A stretch of 64,000 nucleotides of DNA from Linum tenue (Eukaryota; Streptophyta; Magnoliopsida; Malpighiales; Linaceae). The stretch lies in NCBI GenBank assembly GCA_946122785.1, contig CAMGYJ010000002.1, forward strand, positions 63,141,703-63,205,702, in the 5' to 3' direction. Of the stretch, positions 31,282 to 43,539 are shown one piece after another. The notes beneath the pieces were generated by a model. That model was not told the origin of the DNA. It worked only from the letters and a program-made list of their open reading frames with translations, and made no database searches. Numbering within the stretch: position 1 is the first letter of the stretch; each line of letters opens with the position of its first letter. The translations under genes were made by a program, and so were the position numbers.

Positions 31282-31290
31282 TCCCCCCTC
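31282..31290 (-). promoter_or_regulatory. old copia polypurine tract
   Basis: The minus strand reads GAGGGGGGA immediately before the LTR start TGACAGAAC. Confidence 0.75.
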
Positions 31291-31753
31291 AAGTTGGTGG
31301 TATCAACTTGATCCCCAACTTGACCAACAACTCCTTCAATCTAAAACGATCAAGCCCTTTGGTGAAGATGTCTGCAACCTGTTCAACAGTATTAACATAT
31401 TGCAGTGTGATCAATCCAAGCTTTACCCTTTCCCTGGTCACATGTATGTCAATTTCAATATGTTTTGTCCTTTCGTGGAACACAGGGTTCTCTGCTATGT
31501 GAATAGCAGACCTATTGTCACAGAAGATAGTAATAGGCAAAGGAACCTATATGGACAGTTCAGAAAGCAACCTCTTCAACCATTCTACTTCACATACAAG
31601 ATGTGTCAGGGCTCTATACTCATCTTCTGAGGATGACCTTGAAACAGTGGTATGTTTATTAGTTTTCCAGGTAACCAGAGATAAACCAAGCATGGTACAA
31701 TATCCAATGATGGATCTTCGAGTCACTACAAGAAAACTTAGTTTTAGAGGCAA
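31289..31753 (-). pseudogene. copia RNase H domain, C-terminal part
   Basis: Two overlapping frames: RRSIIGYCTMLGLSLVTWKT with SRSSSEDEYRAL, then TIFCDNRSAIHIAENPVFHE with RTKHIEIDIHV and QVADIFTKGL. One frameshift separates them. The upstream residues of the domain (YSDSDWASCPDT) lie beyond the CACTA insertion near 33480. Confidence 0.85.
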
Positions 31754-33467
31754 ATAATTAGAGACAATTATTGAATTAGACTCTAAAGATAAGCGTACGA
31801 GGCAAAAACATTATTTGCTCCTATAGATATAATTATTTGACTCTGTATCGAAATTTCTGATTATTAATATATATAAATTAACTTGAAATATTAACTACAG
31901 AGACAATTACTGTATTTGTCTCTAAATTTTTCCAAGTCATTCCACTAAACAGCGTATGGAGGCAAATTTAGTTGCCACTAAAAGTATTAACTCTAGCCCT
32001 AAATAATAGCGAGACAAATTACTTATAGAAAGGTACTACCACAAATTAATTAATTCCAAAATTTTTAAAGCGCAGGGCATGACATGATTCGTTTGAAAAT
32101 GGAATTGGAAGGGTCGTGGAGCAAATGAATCAACAAAAAATAATAAGAAGTAATTATAATTAAGGATATAAGTCTATTTATTCACCCGGTAAAAAGATTG
32201 GGCCTTTTCTATTCAACTTCAGTAGGGCTCGTTGTAAAAATAAAATAAAAAACTTCAATAGGATTTCTCTCATTATCCCTCTGCCGCCTCTAGAATAACG
32301 CCGTCGCTCCACAGATGAACTCAATGTTGTTGTTTGCTTGTGGCTATTGGTTCTCCCTTTCAGCAGGCTAGCAATTGTGGACTAGGGATAAGAGTTAGCG
32401 GCCAATCTGCTGGCTTCGGATACCAAGGTTTAGAGAGTCGGCAGCGTGAAGGTTACATTGTAAACTCAAGTCTTTGCAATGGCACGATCTTCTACAGGGT
32501 ATGTTGTTCTTCACCCCTTCGTTAAATAAAACCAGTAATCTCGTCATATGAATCTGTTAAGTTTCATCGGTAGAATAATATTGAATCCAGAACGATTCAC
32601 AGATACCAAATCTGTAAGTATTATATTGAATCTGGAACCACGACTTGTTGTTTCCAAAGAAGGAAGAATCCCTAACAAAACCATGAGGTAAAGTAGCCAC
32701 CATATATTCTCTATTGTTGAACTCTATTACTTTTTTTGCGACTATTGCTTTGGTTATAGACTGTTCCTATTCTTTTTATGAATGATTTGGATAAAAATCT
32801 ACATTTGTGTGCTAATGTTTAGGTTCAAAAGAATTACAACTAAATTTCTTGCGGACAAAGATGATGCTTGATAGTATCAAGTACATGAAGAGAAGAGTTC
32901 CAGCACATCAGTAATAGCAATGGCAAGAGTGGAGAAGCTACTCACGGTGATCAAGAGGGAGAGATGAAGCTTGATATTTTCTCATTGTATACATTTTTAT
33001 AATTAAGAATGAAATTATCATTTATTTGAATTTGATGTATTCCTCTTCGAATAATATGTATTTTAAGAATAATGTAATCATTCATGTATTTAATTTATTC
33101 AATAATTTTTTTTATCTTTGTTAATTGAATAGAATATCAAATTTTTAGAGGCAATTATGAATATATATTATATGCATCTAAAAGCTCAATAACAACCAAA
33201 TATTTGTCTCAAAAAGTATGCAATAGACAAAAGTATTCAGAATGAAAATAACAAGCTTTTATAATTAGAAACACAATCAAATAAATTTGTCTCCAATTCC
33301 TTAATTAGTAACATATATTATTTGATTCTATGTCTGTTTCTTAAAGGAATTAGAGACAGAGGCGTCCGATGCAAATAATGTATTTGCTTCAAAAGATATA
33401 CCGAAGCAAATAAATATCATTTCGAGTCAAATAACCTCTATTTCTAAAACCAAGTTTTGTTGTAGTG
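31724..33467 (+). mobile_element. non-autonomous CACTA element in the copia RNase H
   Basis: 1744 bp starting CACTACAAGAAAACTTAGTT and ending with its inverted counterpart AACCAAGTTTTGTTGTAGTG, flanked by the 3-bp target duplication AGT (31721-31723 and 33468-33470). Subterminal repeats of the form TAGAGACAATTA and GAGGCAAATA occur near both ends. I see no transposase. The central part (32270-32970) is less AT-rich and may be a captured gene fragment. Removing the element restores the copia reading order CPDT-RRS. Confidence 0.9.
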
Positions 33468-33479
33468 AGTGTCAGGGCA

Positions 33480-34964
33480 ACTTGCCCAGTCTGAGTCACT
33501 ATACCTTGTCATCTTGAGTTCTACTTCATTGTTGAAGTGGATCCCTTAATCTAGTCTCATGTAACCTTCGACATCTTCCAGCAAAGTCCCACTAGCTGTC
33601 AGCTTTACCTTGGTGTCAATAAGTGTTTTACAACCTTTTGATTCCAAGTATCCTCTATCCTTCAAAAGCACCAAGCAGTACTTCCTCTAACAGACAACTA
33701 GTCCATTTGAAGTTCTACTAACCTCCAATCCCAGAAAATACTTGAGAGGCCCCAACAGTTTAATCTTAAACTCTTTACTTAAGGCTGCCTTCACTTGTTC
33801 TATGTCATTTTTAGAATCTCCCCCTCCTCCCCCCCCCAGTATGATAGCATCAACATAAACCAACAACACTGTAATCTTCCCATGAGTCCACTTTATAAAC
33901 AGTGAGTAGTCTGATGCTGACTGTGAGAAACCAAACTTCGGTAAGAAACTTGTCAACTTAGCAAACCACTGTCTGGATGCTTGTTTTGGCCACTTCCAGA
34001 GGGTACCTCTAACCCAAGTGGCGGTTTCATGTGAACCACTTCATCCAATTCTCCATGCAAGAAGGCATTGGAGACATCTAACTGTTCCAAAATCTAGTAT
34101 TTAACACTGGCTACTGCCAGAAAAGTTTTTACTGTGTTGATCTTTGCCATAGAACTGTGTATACCCCTTTGCAACCAGTCTTGCCTTGTTCCTTTCCAAA
34201 TATCCATCAGGTTTGAGTTTTATTTTATTAACCCATTTGTTACCTATTTCCTTCACACGAGGAGGTAAAGGAACTACATCCCATGTCTGGTTTTCTTCTA
34301 AGGCATGCATCTCTTCTTTCATAACCTTATTCCATACATATGATTGTATGACTTCATAATAAGACCTAGGCTCAATCTGGTTTATGACACTCAAGACATA
34401 ACATTGATCCTCTTTGCTTAAAGCATTAACACTTAGAAAAATAGGGTACCTGGTACAGGACTGAGCATTGCCAAAGGCTCCAAACTTCAATGAGGGATCT
34501 AACTGATAATCATTGTACTTGCTTGGTAGGTTAATTTGCCTTGAAGACTTCATGTTGACCAGTGTGTTTGGATCATCTGGATTAACATCACTTTGGGGAT
34601 GGAGTTCTTGCTCATCAGAATCAAAGTATGTGTAGTGATCAGTGATCACTACATCATTGGACACAGATACAAAAGACACCTCATGCTCAGTGTTCTCCCC
34701 TTCATCTGTAGATGAATGAGGAGGAGGAGGAGGTGGAGCTGGAGAGGAGGTAGATGGTTGGAGGGAAAAGGGGATCTGAAGAGAAGGTGATGTAGTAGGA
34801 GGAGATGAGGGAAAACCAGAACTGCTTGTAGGTAAGGGAGGAGTATGTGTTTTGAAAGGGAGGATATGTTCATAAAATGAAACATTTCTGGAGAAAAACA
34901 CCTTTTTGTCATGGATGTCTAGAACTTTATATCCTTTAAGACCTGAAGGAATCCCTATAAACAC
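33480..34964 (-). pseudogene. copia reverse transcriptase, broken
   Basis: 34101-34964 carries the pre-RT spacer and the RT start (WNKVMKEEMHALEENQTWDV, ARLVAKGYTQ). After a gap with frameshifts, 33687-33956 carries YVDAIILGGGG where the active site should read YVDD, followed by LKYFLGLEVSRT. The RNase H start lies at 33480-33530. The changed active site and the frame breaks make it non-functional. Confidence 0.85.
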
Positions 34965-35287
34965 ACACTATTTAGCTCTAGGAGCAAATTTAGTCCTGCC
35001 ATGGGCTAAAGTGTTTGCATAACAAAGGCAACCAAACACTTTCATATGCCCCAAAAATGGCACTTGTTTATACAAAGATTCATAGGGAGTCTTGTTCTAT
35101 AGGATAGGGGTAGGCATGCGATTAATCAGGTAGACATCATGCAAAATAAAGTCACTCCGGTAGGTAAGGGGTAAACCATATTAAATTTTAGACATCTAGC
35201 CACATTAAGAATGTGTTGATGCTTCCTTTCCACTCTACCATTCTGTTCAGGAGCCTCAATACAGGATACTTGATGTTCTATCCCCAC

Positions 35288-35647
35288 TTATGTGAAGAAT
35301 TCAAACTCCTTCCCCTGATCTTTTCTGATTATTTTGACAGATGTGTGAAATTGGTTCTGAACAAGGTTGCAGAATCCTTGGATTAGACCCCTGACTTCAC
35401 TTTTATACCTCATCAAATACACCCATACACATCGAGGATAATCATCCACAACAGTTAAGAAATAGGAGAAACCATCATATGAAACTGTGGACAAAGGGCC
35501 CCAAATATCCATGTGTACTAAATGAAAAGCCTCAGGTGTAATACTGGTGTTAACAGGAAAAGGTAATTTGTGTTGTTTGGACAAATGACACATATCACAA
35601 TGAGTGGTCTTGGTTTTAGCAATTGAGGGAATTACATTACTAAGCAA
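35288..35647 (-). pseudogene. copia integrase fragment
   Basis: Zinc-binding CDMCHLSKQHKLPF, then HLVHMDIWGPL with the first catalytic D and IIRKDQGKEFEFF where RSDNGKEF is usual. The frame ends before the catalytic glutamate. The missing HQ-type block (near 35250 on the other frames) and the 34964-35288 stretch hold the rest in broken frames. Confidence 0.8.
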
Positions 35648-35680
35648 AGTCTGTCTATAATGTCTAGGATGCCCTAATCT

Positions 35681-36112
35681 CTAGTGCCACAGGTTAAGGT
35701 CTTGTGGAGAAAAGTTGAAGGTCATGGCTGCATTGTTTAGATGGGCTGGTGAAGAAAGCTTGGTTTGTCTTGAGGGAAGGACAAGTTGATACAGGCCTCT
35801 AGTTGTGTGGGCTAAACCAATCTTCTTCTGGCTTAAGAGGTCCTGAATTTCACATTTGTCGGAATGGAAAAGTAAGGAAAAAGGGTTATCATGGTTGAGC
35901 TTACTAACTGAAATGAGGTTGAAGGTAAATTGTGGCACTAGGAGAACATCATGCAGTGTTAAACCACAATCTAGTTGTACTATCCCTATGCATGTGACTG
36001 TAACTCTAGTACTGTTAGGAAGGTAGACAAAAGCATCCTTAACTGGTTTATAGCTAGAGAAAAGACTGAGACTACATGCTATGTGGTCTGAAGCTCCTGT
36101 GTCTACAACCAC
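35681..36112 (-). pseudogene. copia aspartic protease and GAG-pre-integrase fragment
   Basis: MVVDTGASDHIA (the catalytic D in DTGAS), then LHDVLLVPQFTFNLISVSKL and LYQLVLPSRQ. This frame is intact over 143 codons. Confidence 0.85.
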
Positions 36113-36471
36113 AAGGAATTATCATGTGTTTTAGTGTTTTGAGAGGAGGACATGACATGTTTACCTGAGAAGTTGGGAAAATGAGATGGATATTGTGTGG
36201 CTGAATAGGCTTGATGGTTGATGACATATGGGGAAGTAGGTGGTGAGGTATGGGGATTAGCAACAGATTGCAGAAGATACCTGAGGCGGTTCATTTCTTC
36301 AGGAGTGAATCCTGGTGGAGCTGAGGCTTTACCTTCATTAGTCACACTGCCCTCAGAGGCACTTTCATTTCCACTGCCTTGTGAGACAAAACCTGCAAAT
36401 CTTGGAGTGCTGGAAGTTGAACTGGAATTGGAATTAGAACCTCCATTGCCATTACCATCCTTTTGCATCTC

Positions 36472-37378
36472 TTATTTTCTCTTCGGCTTCCAACAATCCT
36501 CTATGTTATGATTGTTCATCTTACAAAACCGACATAACTTCTTCCCCCTTGCTTCAACATTCTCCCTTGAGTTTCCACCAACTTCCAGGGCTAAACTTTG
36601 TCCTTTCTTTCCTCCCACAACATTGTATGCTTTTAGTTTATGCTCATGTTGCAGGAGATCATCCACTGTTGTTGATACAGTAGACAATGGATTTTGCATC
36701 AGGAGTTGGGTCTTGATTACTTCAAACTCTGGGTTTAGCCCTCTCAGAAAACGTATCAGGTAATTTGTTTCCAGGAGCACAAGTACATGGAGTAATGGGA
36801 GAAAACTCCACATACTCATCCCAAAGTCCTTTGATAGCTGTGTAATATTGATTGATGGTCCTGGACCCTTGTTTACATGCTTGGATTTCATCTTCTAGTT
36901 TTGTAATTCTTAAGGCATTGGGTTGGCCATAACACCTCTTCAATTCATCCCACAATGTCTTAGAATTAGTATGATTCAACACAGAACGCCTAATCTCCTT
37001 TATCATGGAATTTTATAGCCAATAAAGAACCATTATATTACAAGCATCCCACATATTAAACATATCTACATATCTAGGAGGAATGAGGATAGACCCATCA
37101 ATAAATCCTAACTTGTTCTTCGTCTTCAGTACTACTTGAACATATCTACTCCACATAACGTAATTTGTTCCATCAAATAGTCCAGCAACCAATGACCGTG
37201 ACATGTTCTCATTTGGGTTAAGATAATAGGGGTTATCGAAAACCACTATCTCATATTGTAGTTGGGTCTGGTTGAAGGTACCAAAGCGAACCCCTGCTGT
37301 GCCTGTTGACGTCGTTGATCCACCGCCACCGGTGCTAGTGAACGGTGGCGTGTTGGGTGGAGTATGTCCTCCTGACAT
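36472..37378 (-). pseudogene. copia Gag, broken in three frames
   Basis: 37013-37378 starts MSGGHTPPNT and holds the N-terminal NPYYLNPNENMSRSLVAGLF block. 36722-37006 continues with KTLWDELKRCYGQPNALRIT, and 36472-36891 holds the LIRFLRGLNPEFEVIKTQLL block and the zinc knuckle CRFCKMNNHNIEDC. Two frameshifts and a stop break the protein. A Ser/Asn-rich tail follows at 36103-36468. Confidence 0.85.
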
Positions 37379-37415
37379 CCTGTCGTATGAAGCGGAAAAC
37401 CCTAGAGCTCACTGA

Positions 37416-37428
37416 GCTCTGACACAAT
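37416..37428 (-). promoter_or_regulatory. old copia primer-binding site remnant
   Basis: The minus strand reads TTGTGTCAGAGCT, two or three changes from the usual copia site TGGTATCAGAGC, just inside the 5' LTR. Confidence 0.55.
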
Positions 37429-37434
37429 TACTAT

Positions 37435-37759
37435 TGGATAGAATTTGTGAAGAGGAAGCTCAATCTTCTCTGAGTCTTGCCTCTGCTTTTTATAGATAGG
37501 TAGGAAATTAAGCAAAACAACGACATGTGTCTTCAGTTCATAGGCTGGAAATTTAATTAAACAAAAACAATTAACGGCTAATAACGACAAAGTGGAACGC
37601 TGTCGTTTCATCCTTCACTTATTCTCATCTCAGTAACATGGCGTCGTTCTTCTTCCTTCTTCTGCTTCACTTTGAATCCCTCCGCAATTAGGATTGCAGA
37701 CCTGCAAATTCTTTTTCTTGTAATCCTTATATCATCATCACTTCTATTTAGTTCTGTCA
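37435..37759 (-). repeat. old copia 5' LTR
   Basis: Partner of 30934-31281; on the minus strand it starts TGACAGAACTAAATAG. No target duplication is found next to it. Confidence 0.8.
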
Positions 37760-37760
37760 C

Positions 37761-37888
37761 GTCTCCCGGACTACACACGGGCTGGAAGGTGGAAGCGACA
37801 CGTGGAAAGCCATAGGTGTCGGCCTTAGGACTGGGACTGCATGCGTGATAGGTGGGCTAGGGTTTTTGGGCTACATTGAGGAAGATGA
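37761..37888 (+). repeat. flank duplication right of the old copia element
   Basis: Copy of 30725-30845 (GTCTCCCGGACTACACACGG, GATAGGTGGGCTAGGGTTTT). After GAGGAAG the two sides diverge. Confidence 0.8.
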
Positions 37889-38297
37889 GTCTTGGTGTAA
37901 TGGTTGGGACTAAAGAGCGGTGGGCAAGAGTGGAGTTGGGCAGCACGAGAAGAAAACAGAAGATGGTGATGGATCATACCAAATGGGCCCATCCAGGCAG
38001 CCTAGAGGAGTAGGATACGACCATGTGGGCTATGAAGAGGCATGAGACTAATGAAGTTGGAGCATGTCGGGCAGACCCGAGTCCTTGACCACGAGTGTGG
38101 TTTTTTGAAGGAGTGGTCGGAGCGAAAGTTCGGGCGTTGACAAGTATGGGGGTATAGCCCGGTTTATAATGAAGAGGATGATCTCCTTTCATATCCCTAC
38201 CTCCAATAATTAAGTTTCATATATTCAATGATCAAAATAATGCAATTTTGTAGTTGTATGCTGCAGAGAGATGATTGAGGAATCATGATAGTTGTGA

Positions 38298-38317
38298 GGG
38301 GGGGGGGGGGGGGGGGG
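38298..38317 (+). repeat. 20-bp poly-G tract
   Basis: Twenty consecutive G. It is liable to length errors in sequencing and could form a quadruplex. It lies at the start of a gypsy gag relic. Confidence 0.9.
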
Positions 38318-38770
38318 AATGCATCTTGCTTCCTTCTATCCGGAGGGAGATGCTCTGCAGTGGTGGGAGTGGATGGGCATATCGTATAAGGAGGGGGACA
38401 TGCTGATTATCTAGCCTATGTTCAAAGAGGTACTAAAATTCTAGGTTGGTCAAGCTGATGGATTTGTGCCAAAGTAGTTGGCCAAGAGACACCAGACTAG
38501 TACGTTGGCGGAGTATCTTTCAAGGTTTCTGAAGCTGGGTAATATGTGCAAGGGAATTCCAGAGAGACTTATGTGGTACTATGAATGGATGGTTTGAGGT
38601 CGAAGTTGGTAACAACCATGAAGTAGTTAAAGCTGGAGTGTCTGTGTGTGGCTTTTACACATGCATGTCGAAAGGAAGTGGAATTGGCTAGTTGTAAGGG
38701 AAATGCAGGGTGCTTCCAGAAGTTAGCGAAAGGATCCAAAGTTGGAGGCACGATCCATTTGGGGGTAGTG
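38318..38770 (+). pseudogene. Ty3/gypsy Gag relic
   Basis: The plus strand, with several stops, reads FYPEGDALQWWEWMG, then WLAKRHQTSTLAEYLSRFLK (first residue read as a stop) and GNMCKGIPERLMWYYE, and after a stop GRSWWQP-like debris. This matches the retrotransposon Gag pattern YLEGDALQWWEWM...SVAEYQxxFE...GIPE. I see no neighbouring protease. Confidence 0.6.
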
Positions 38771-38779
38771 TAACTGTAA

Positions 38780-39640
38780 GCCATGGATGTGTCCTGATGT
38801 GGCTCGACCAGGGCCTCGACTACCTCCTAGAGGTTTTGTGTGACTTTAGCTGGTATAGATTGAGCGGAGGCCGATAGTTAGTCGTTACTTCAATTGAAGC
38901 GAGAACTACACAGAGTGTCACCAATGTACCAATGCTCATATGACGTTGTTACTGAGCAATTTGGAGGACAAGGCGAGGGAGATGGCTGCAGAGATAGGAA
39001 ATGGGAACCATGATGGAGCAGGAAATCTTGAGAGAAATGATGGTCTGGATGGGGACAAATTGTTATAAACATGGATTTTTGCATAATTTACCATTCAGAT
39101 GATTATTTATATTTTTTGGTATTTTTTGAATGATCAGGATAGGGTGTTATTTGGGATTTTTATAATGGGTTAATTATGGGTAGTTTAATAAAATTTATTG
39201 GGTTATATATTATATAGTTATGGTATGGGTTCATTACGCAATAACATAAGAGTAATTTTTTAAAACCTTTAATATGTTGTAGAACAGTGGTCGAATTTAC
39301 CTGATCGGTGACCGAGATCGTATTTTCTACGAACTCTTTACTCAGTAGGTAAGGAACCTACTCTTATGATTTATAAATTGAATGTGGAGGTTTGCAGTGC
39401 CTCGATGGTTGAAGTTACCATTGTTTGGTTCGAAAATCTAAAGGAAAAGCAAAACTACACTACTAAACATGGGAAATCAGAAGGAAAAGCATTGCATAGA
39501 CAAACTACCTTTAGAGTTTCTTTAGACTCACTTCACAATGATACTAGTTATACACATACGTGGTTGAGTGAATTTATAACAGATGCCTACACTTACTATG
39601 ATCATATGTCTTGCCATCCCCCTACGACATAATGGTCATG
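38780..39640. other. no gene recognised
   Basis: Includes an AT-rich stretch (39070-39300) and an 88-codon frame at 39366-39632 without a recognised motif. Confidence 0.35.
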
Positions 39641-39649
39641 GGTTCCGTA

Positions 39650-40605
39650 CTAGGAAAACACTTGAGATTGTCAACATACATGTTGCATCTATCATGTTAT
39701 GCAATCAAGGTAAAGTTCAATCCATGTATCACATATGACATATAAAACCATGAGCACTTCCTTGTCACAATCCACCCAGCATAAACACAACACAAAGATG
39801 AATAAACATAACAAGGAGGATTAAAATAAATACTATATATATAACCAACAATCAAATGTTACATCAACTAATTAAAGAGCCTCTAGGAATTTAAAACCCA
39901 CACAATTAATGAACTAGCCACTCATGGGTATAAGAACTAAGGAAAACATACGTCAATGTATGAGATTCCTAAAAGTCCCGAAAAAATGGCAAGAAGAAGA
40001 AAAAATATGACACTGTTATGCCCTCAAGTTTTCTGATCATTTAGGGACCGGTGAGTTCCTGTTTCTGCATAGTAAACCCCATGTACAACTTATGTCTCTA
40101 ATGAAGACTGAGAGGCTCTATTTATAGACTCTTTTATCAGGCTTTCTGGGAGAGAAAGTAGAACGAAAACTCTGTGACCGAATCCTTTTGGCTAGCTTAT
40201 CTTCCAGCTTACCCTCTAAGTAAAATAATCCACACATTTCTCGGATGATCTGGACTCTCTAGGAATGGCATCTGAGGCGCCATTTTGGTTTTAGGTTGAC
40301 TAACTTTTACGCCATTTTTGGGATTCGCTCCAATTATCATTTCTGACATCCAACAGCGAATCCTTGAGGTCTCGCACTCGTACAAGGTGGTCTACCAGGA
40401 TACTTTGACCTAAAACACACACAAAAAGTACCAAAGTGTATCACCATAGTAAAAGTGATCATGCAGCTACTAAACACACCTTTGAGCATTATCAAGCAAA
40501 TACAAGTTAATATGAAAATAAAGATATGAAAAGAAAGTAAAACATGTCCCTAAATAGGGGGTCTAAGATAGTATAATTTACTTGTCATCAAATAACCTGA
40601 CACTT
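39650..40605 (-). repeat. probable LTR of an Athila-like gypsy element
   Basis: On the minus strand CAAAGTTCAAGTGTCAGGTT followed by ATTTGATGACAAGTAAATT and CCCCCTATTTAGGGACATG recalls the 3' boundary of Athila-type elements (polypurine stretch then LTR start). On the plus strand CTATTTATAGACTC sits at 40117. The far end is not defined. Confidence 0.35.
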
Positions 40606-42200
40606 GAACTTTGCTTCCCTCTAGCAAACCAAACTCACAATCATATAGCTCACCAAACCTCTACAATGACATGTAAATTTTGATTGTAGGTAGTTGGTCA
40701 TAAGAAGCTTACAAGATCAACATTCACACTTAGAGAACTAAACCACATTAGTGAGGTATTAATATTGTAAGAAGAGTCTTGCCAATATCCATCCAACATG
40801 AGCACTTAACCCTTGTGAGTCTAAAAAAAGTATGGGGTGAAGTTTTACGCAAATTTTGTTTACTTTTAAGCAATCTCTAGCCTTGTTTGTCAATGAGAGT
40901 TTTTGTTCTCTCCTTTGTACTACATGTCAAGTTTTTGTACTTTTTAGCACAAGTGTCTAATCTGCTTTATATTTTTGTACATAACTACTGTGTCCTAGCA
41001 AGAGCAATTTTTGCATCTTAGGAAAGATATAGTTTACTCTGATGAAAACTTTTTAAAGCATAGAGACCCATTGGAAGAGTTTAAGAACTCATGAAGGATA
41101 GTGAAAGGCACTATATCCAGACATATTGAATGGTCTTTAGTCTGATGATGAAAATATCCTTCATAACCATTACACTAAGCTCCCTAGATCATGTAACACG
41201 TAAAGACTAGTATTTCAAAGTAAGATGAGCTTGAAATTGTGAAGGAAAGTGTGACATTATTTAAAAGTTCCGAAATATATTTGCACAATGCACACACAAA
41301 TGTCCCAAAATCATAAAAAAAAAACTCAGCGAACCAAAAGTAGAAGCACGCAACGCAGTCTACTGACCCACTACACATTATAAATTAGACAATGTCATCA
41401 TTGGCCCACAGTTGTCGGTTCATCTTGATCTTGGTAAATTTGATAACAAAGAAATAAAACAGAAAACGGAGAGAACAAACGTGTCGTCACCTCGACTTAA
41501 GGCAAAAAACAATAGAAAAATGAAAAATGGAATACATAGTGGCTAAGGAATTCAAGTAGCTTGGCTTGACAATGACTAAGGTTGTGGCTCATAACACAAA
41601 ATATCTCTAAACCAAGCTTCATATTCCAACATGTAGCATATGCTAGTAGGCATTTCAGAGAGAAAGGCATGTCATAGTTGCTTAAAAGCATGTTGTCTAC
41701 GAGACGCGCACCACTTGGCCCGGTCATCGTTCAACCCCTGCGTTGATGCTTTTAGCAAGCAATATATTCATATGCTATCTACAATGTCGGATGATTGAAA
41801 CAACGACCCTCCTCACCCCTCTTCGGAGGTATCATATCTTCATATCCTATCTACAATGTGCTAAGTACTTCAAAACAAAAAATTGTTAGCCAATCCATGA
41901 TACGATCACCCTACACTTTATTTCAAAGCATGCATAAGAAAAATAAAAGATAAACATGAATAGAACAAAAGACATACAAATGGAACATAACAACATCAAA
42001 CTGAACTATCCATCCCTAAAAAATTGCCAAAAACATCATGGCACAAATAGAGGCTGGCGCACCTCAATCCAAGAACACAATTGCAAACATAAAACTCCCC
42101 AAAATAACACTCTAACACATCCAAATAACAATAGAAACAAGTACCCAATGTTCTTTCACAAGGCATACACTATCTAGAACATGCTTGAAATATATATTAT
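40606..42200. other. AT-rich, probable retrotransposon 3' untranslated region
   Basis: Lies between the LTR-like block and the protease relic of the same orientation (44.2-44.7 kb), so it may be the untranslated region of that dead element. I see no coding frame with a motif. Confidence 0.3.
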
Positions 42201-42201
42201 T

Positions 42202-42461
42202 TAGGCTAGCGTACGTTAGGCTCCCTATGCCCGTAGAGTTTTGCTATTTAGATCATGAATTAATTTGATATTTGGGCATGATACTATACCCTAACCTCTA
42301 ATGGGTGAATCCCAGTCCCTAATTTTCTAACCCAAACCATGAGATTCGTTTAATCTTAAAATAATAACTGACGGTTCTGATTGGTCAAAATATACGAAAG
42401 TACAAATAATAGGTGCGAATGCAGGCGTGTAGATTACGTTTGGGCGTCCGCTAGCCTTTGA
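42202..42461 (-). mobile_element. MITE family A relative, inverted and diverged
   Basis: GCATGATACTATACCCTAAC and CTCTAATGGGTGAATCCCAG correspond, inverted, to the core of the copies at 5.3-5.9 kb and 28.6 kb. The ends (GGCTAGCGTACGTTAGGC and GGGCGTCCGCTAGCC) pair with each other but differ from family A ends. TA runs lie on the right. Confidence 0.5.
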
Positions 42462-42479
42462 CATATATATATATATATA

Positions 42480-42888
42480 GGTGACTACTTCGGTGCACTC
42501 ACAAAAATGAGTGTGTTCAATGCACCCAACTCAAAAACTAGTCTTAAGGTGTCGGATTTTGAATTTTAATTTGTAGAATTAGTGTAATATGATGATATAA
42601 CATATGATAACAACTAATTAGTGGATTACCCTAAGCCCTAGACCTCCAATTTTGAGTCATATCCCTAAACCCCAAATTGTAAACCCTAACCCTAGATCTC
42701 TAAACTCTAAATCTTTCAAATTAAAGCAAATCTTCAATGAATTTTGTGCAAATTCATGTGTGTTATTGTTCATCACATCATAAGTGATGATTGACATCAT
42801 TTTGACATAAATCGCATGTTTAAAATGACGGTTTTGAAGTGAGTGCACTGAATGCACCCAAAAAAGTGAGTGCACCGAAGACGCCACC
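42480..42888. mobile_element. MITE with TTCGGTGCACTCAC ends in a TA tract
   Basis: 409 bp; the left end GGTGACTACTTCGGTGCACT and right end GTGAGTGCACCGAAGACGCC pair when inverted, as does the inner pair TTCAATGCACCCAA and CTGAATGCACCC. Both sides are TATATATA. Confidence 0.8.
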
Positions 42889-42960
42889 ATATATATATAT
42901 GGTAATGAATTGTGTGTGCACGCGCGTGTGAGGTAAGCGAAGTAGCACATTCCAAACAAG

Positions 42961-43529
42961 TAGGGATGACAATTTTTGCCCATACCCATGGGTTTTTTTA
43001 CTATCCAACCCAATTGGGTTGGGTATGAAATCCAAATAGATGGATCTGGGTAGAGTTTGATGGGTTTGTACCCATACCCATTTACTTTGGGTTGGGTTTA
43101 TAACAAATGGATTTGGGTTTGTACCCATGCCCAAATACAAATTACAGTTTGGTACTTAAACTTAATAGATATGCATATTTAGTACCTAAATTTAATTAAT
43201 TTATTTATTTTTGCATATAAGTCCTCAAAATATCGATGGAAAATTACGTTTTGGTACCTAAATTTTTTGGTCTTACATTTTGGTACCTAAAATTTTCAAG
43301 TTTTACAAATAGGTCCAATTTTTGCATGTGTAGTTAAAACACCCTCAAGCAAATGGATATCCATATCCAACCCATACCCATTTAGATTATGGAAGCAATA
43401 TTCATACATTACCCAAACCCATATACAAACCCCCAAACCCATATGCACTTCACCCATACCCAACCCATTATCAATGGGTCTACTTGGGTTTGGGTATAAT
43501 TACCCATGGGTGGATAATTGCCATCCCTA
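42961..43529. mobile_element. hAT-type MITE, TAGGGATGACAA ends
   Basis: 569 bp. Ends TAGGGATGACAATTTTTGCC and GGATAATTGCCATCCCTA, with an 8-bp target duplication at 7 of 8 positions (CAAACAAG against CCAACAAG). The interior is rich in CCCATACCCA and its complement. Confidence 0.8.
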
Positions 43530-43539
43530 CCAACAAGCA

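Larger units (their letters stand above)
30934..37759 (-). mobile_element. degenerate Ty1/copia element (nested with CACTA)
   Basis: Minus-strand copia element with LTRs at 30934-31281 and 37435-37759, polypurine tract, primer-site remnant and all pol domains recognisable but broken by stops and frameshifts. Without the 1.7-kb CACTA insertion it would be about 5.1 kb, a normal copia length. The LTRs differ by many substitutions and a roughly 20-bp duplication (GCAACTAGGATTGCAGACCT), so it is far older than the Tat element. Confidence 0.9.

Noticed and set aside
39366..39632. 88-codon plus-strand frame as a gene
   Set aside because: No motif, no splice partner and AT-rich repeat surroundings.
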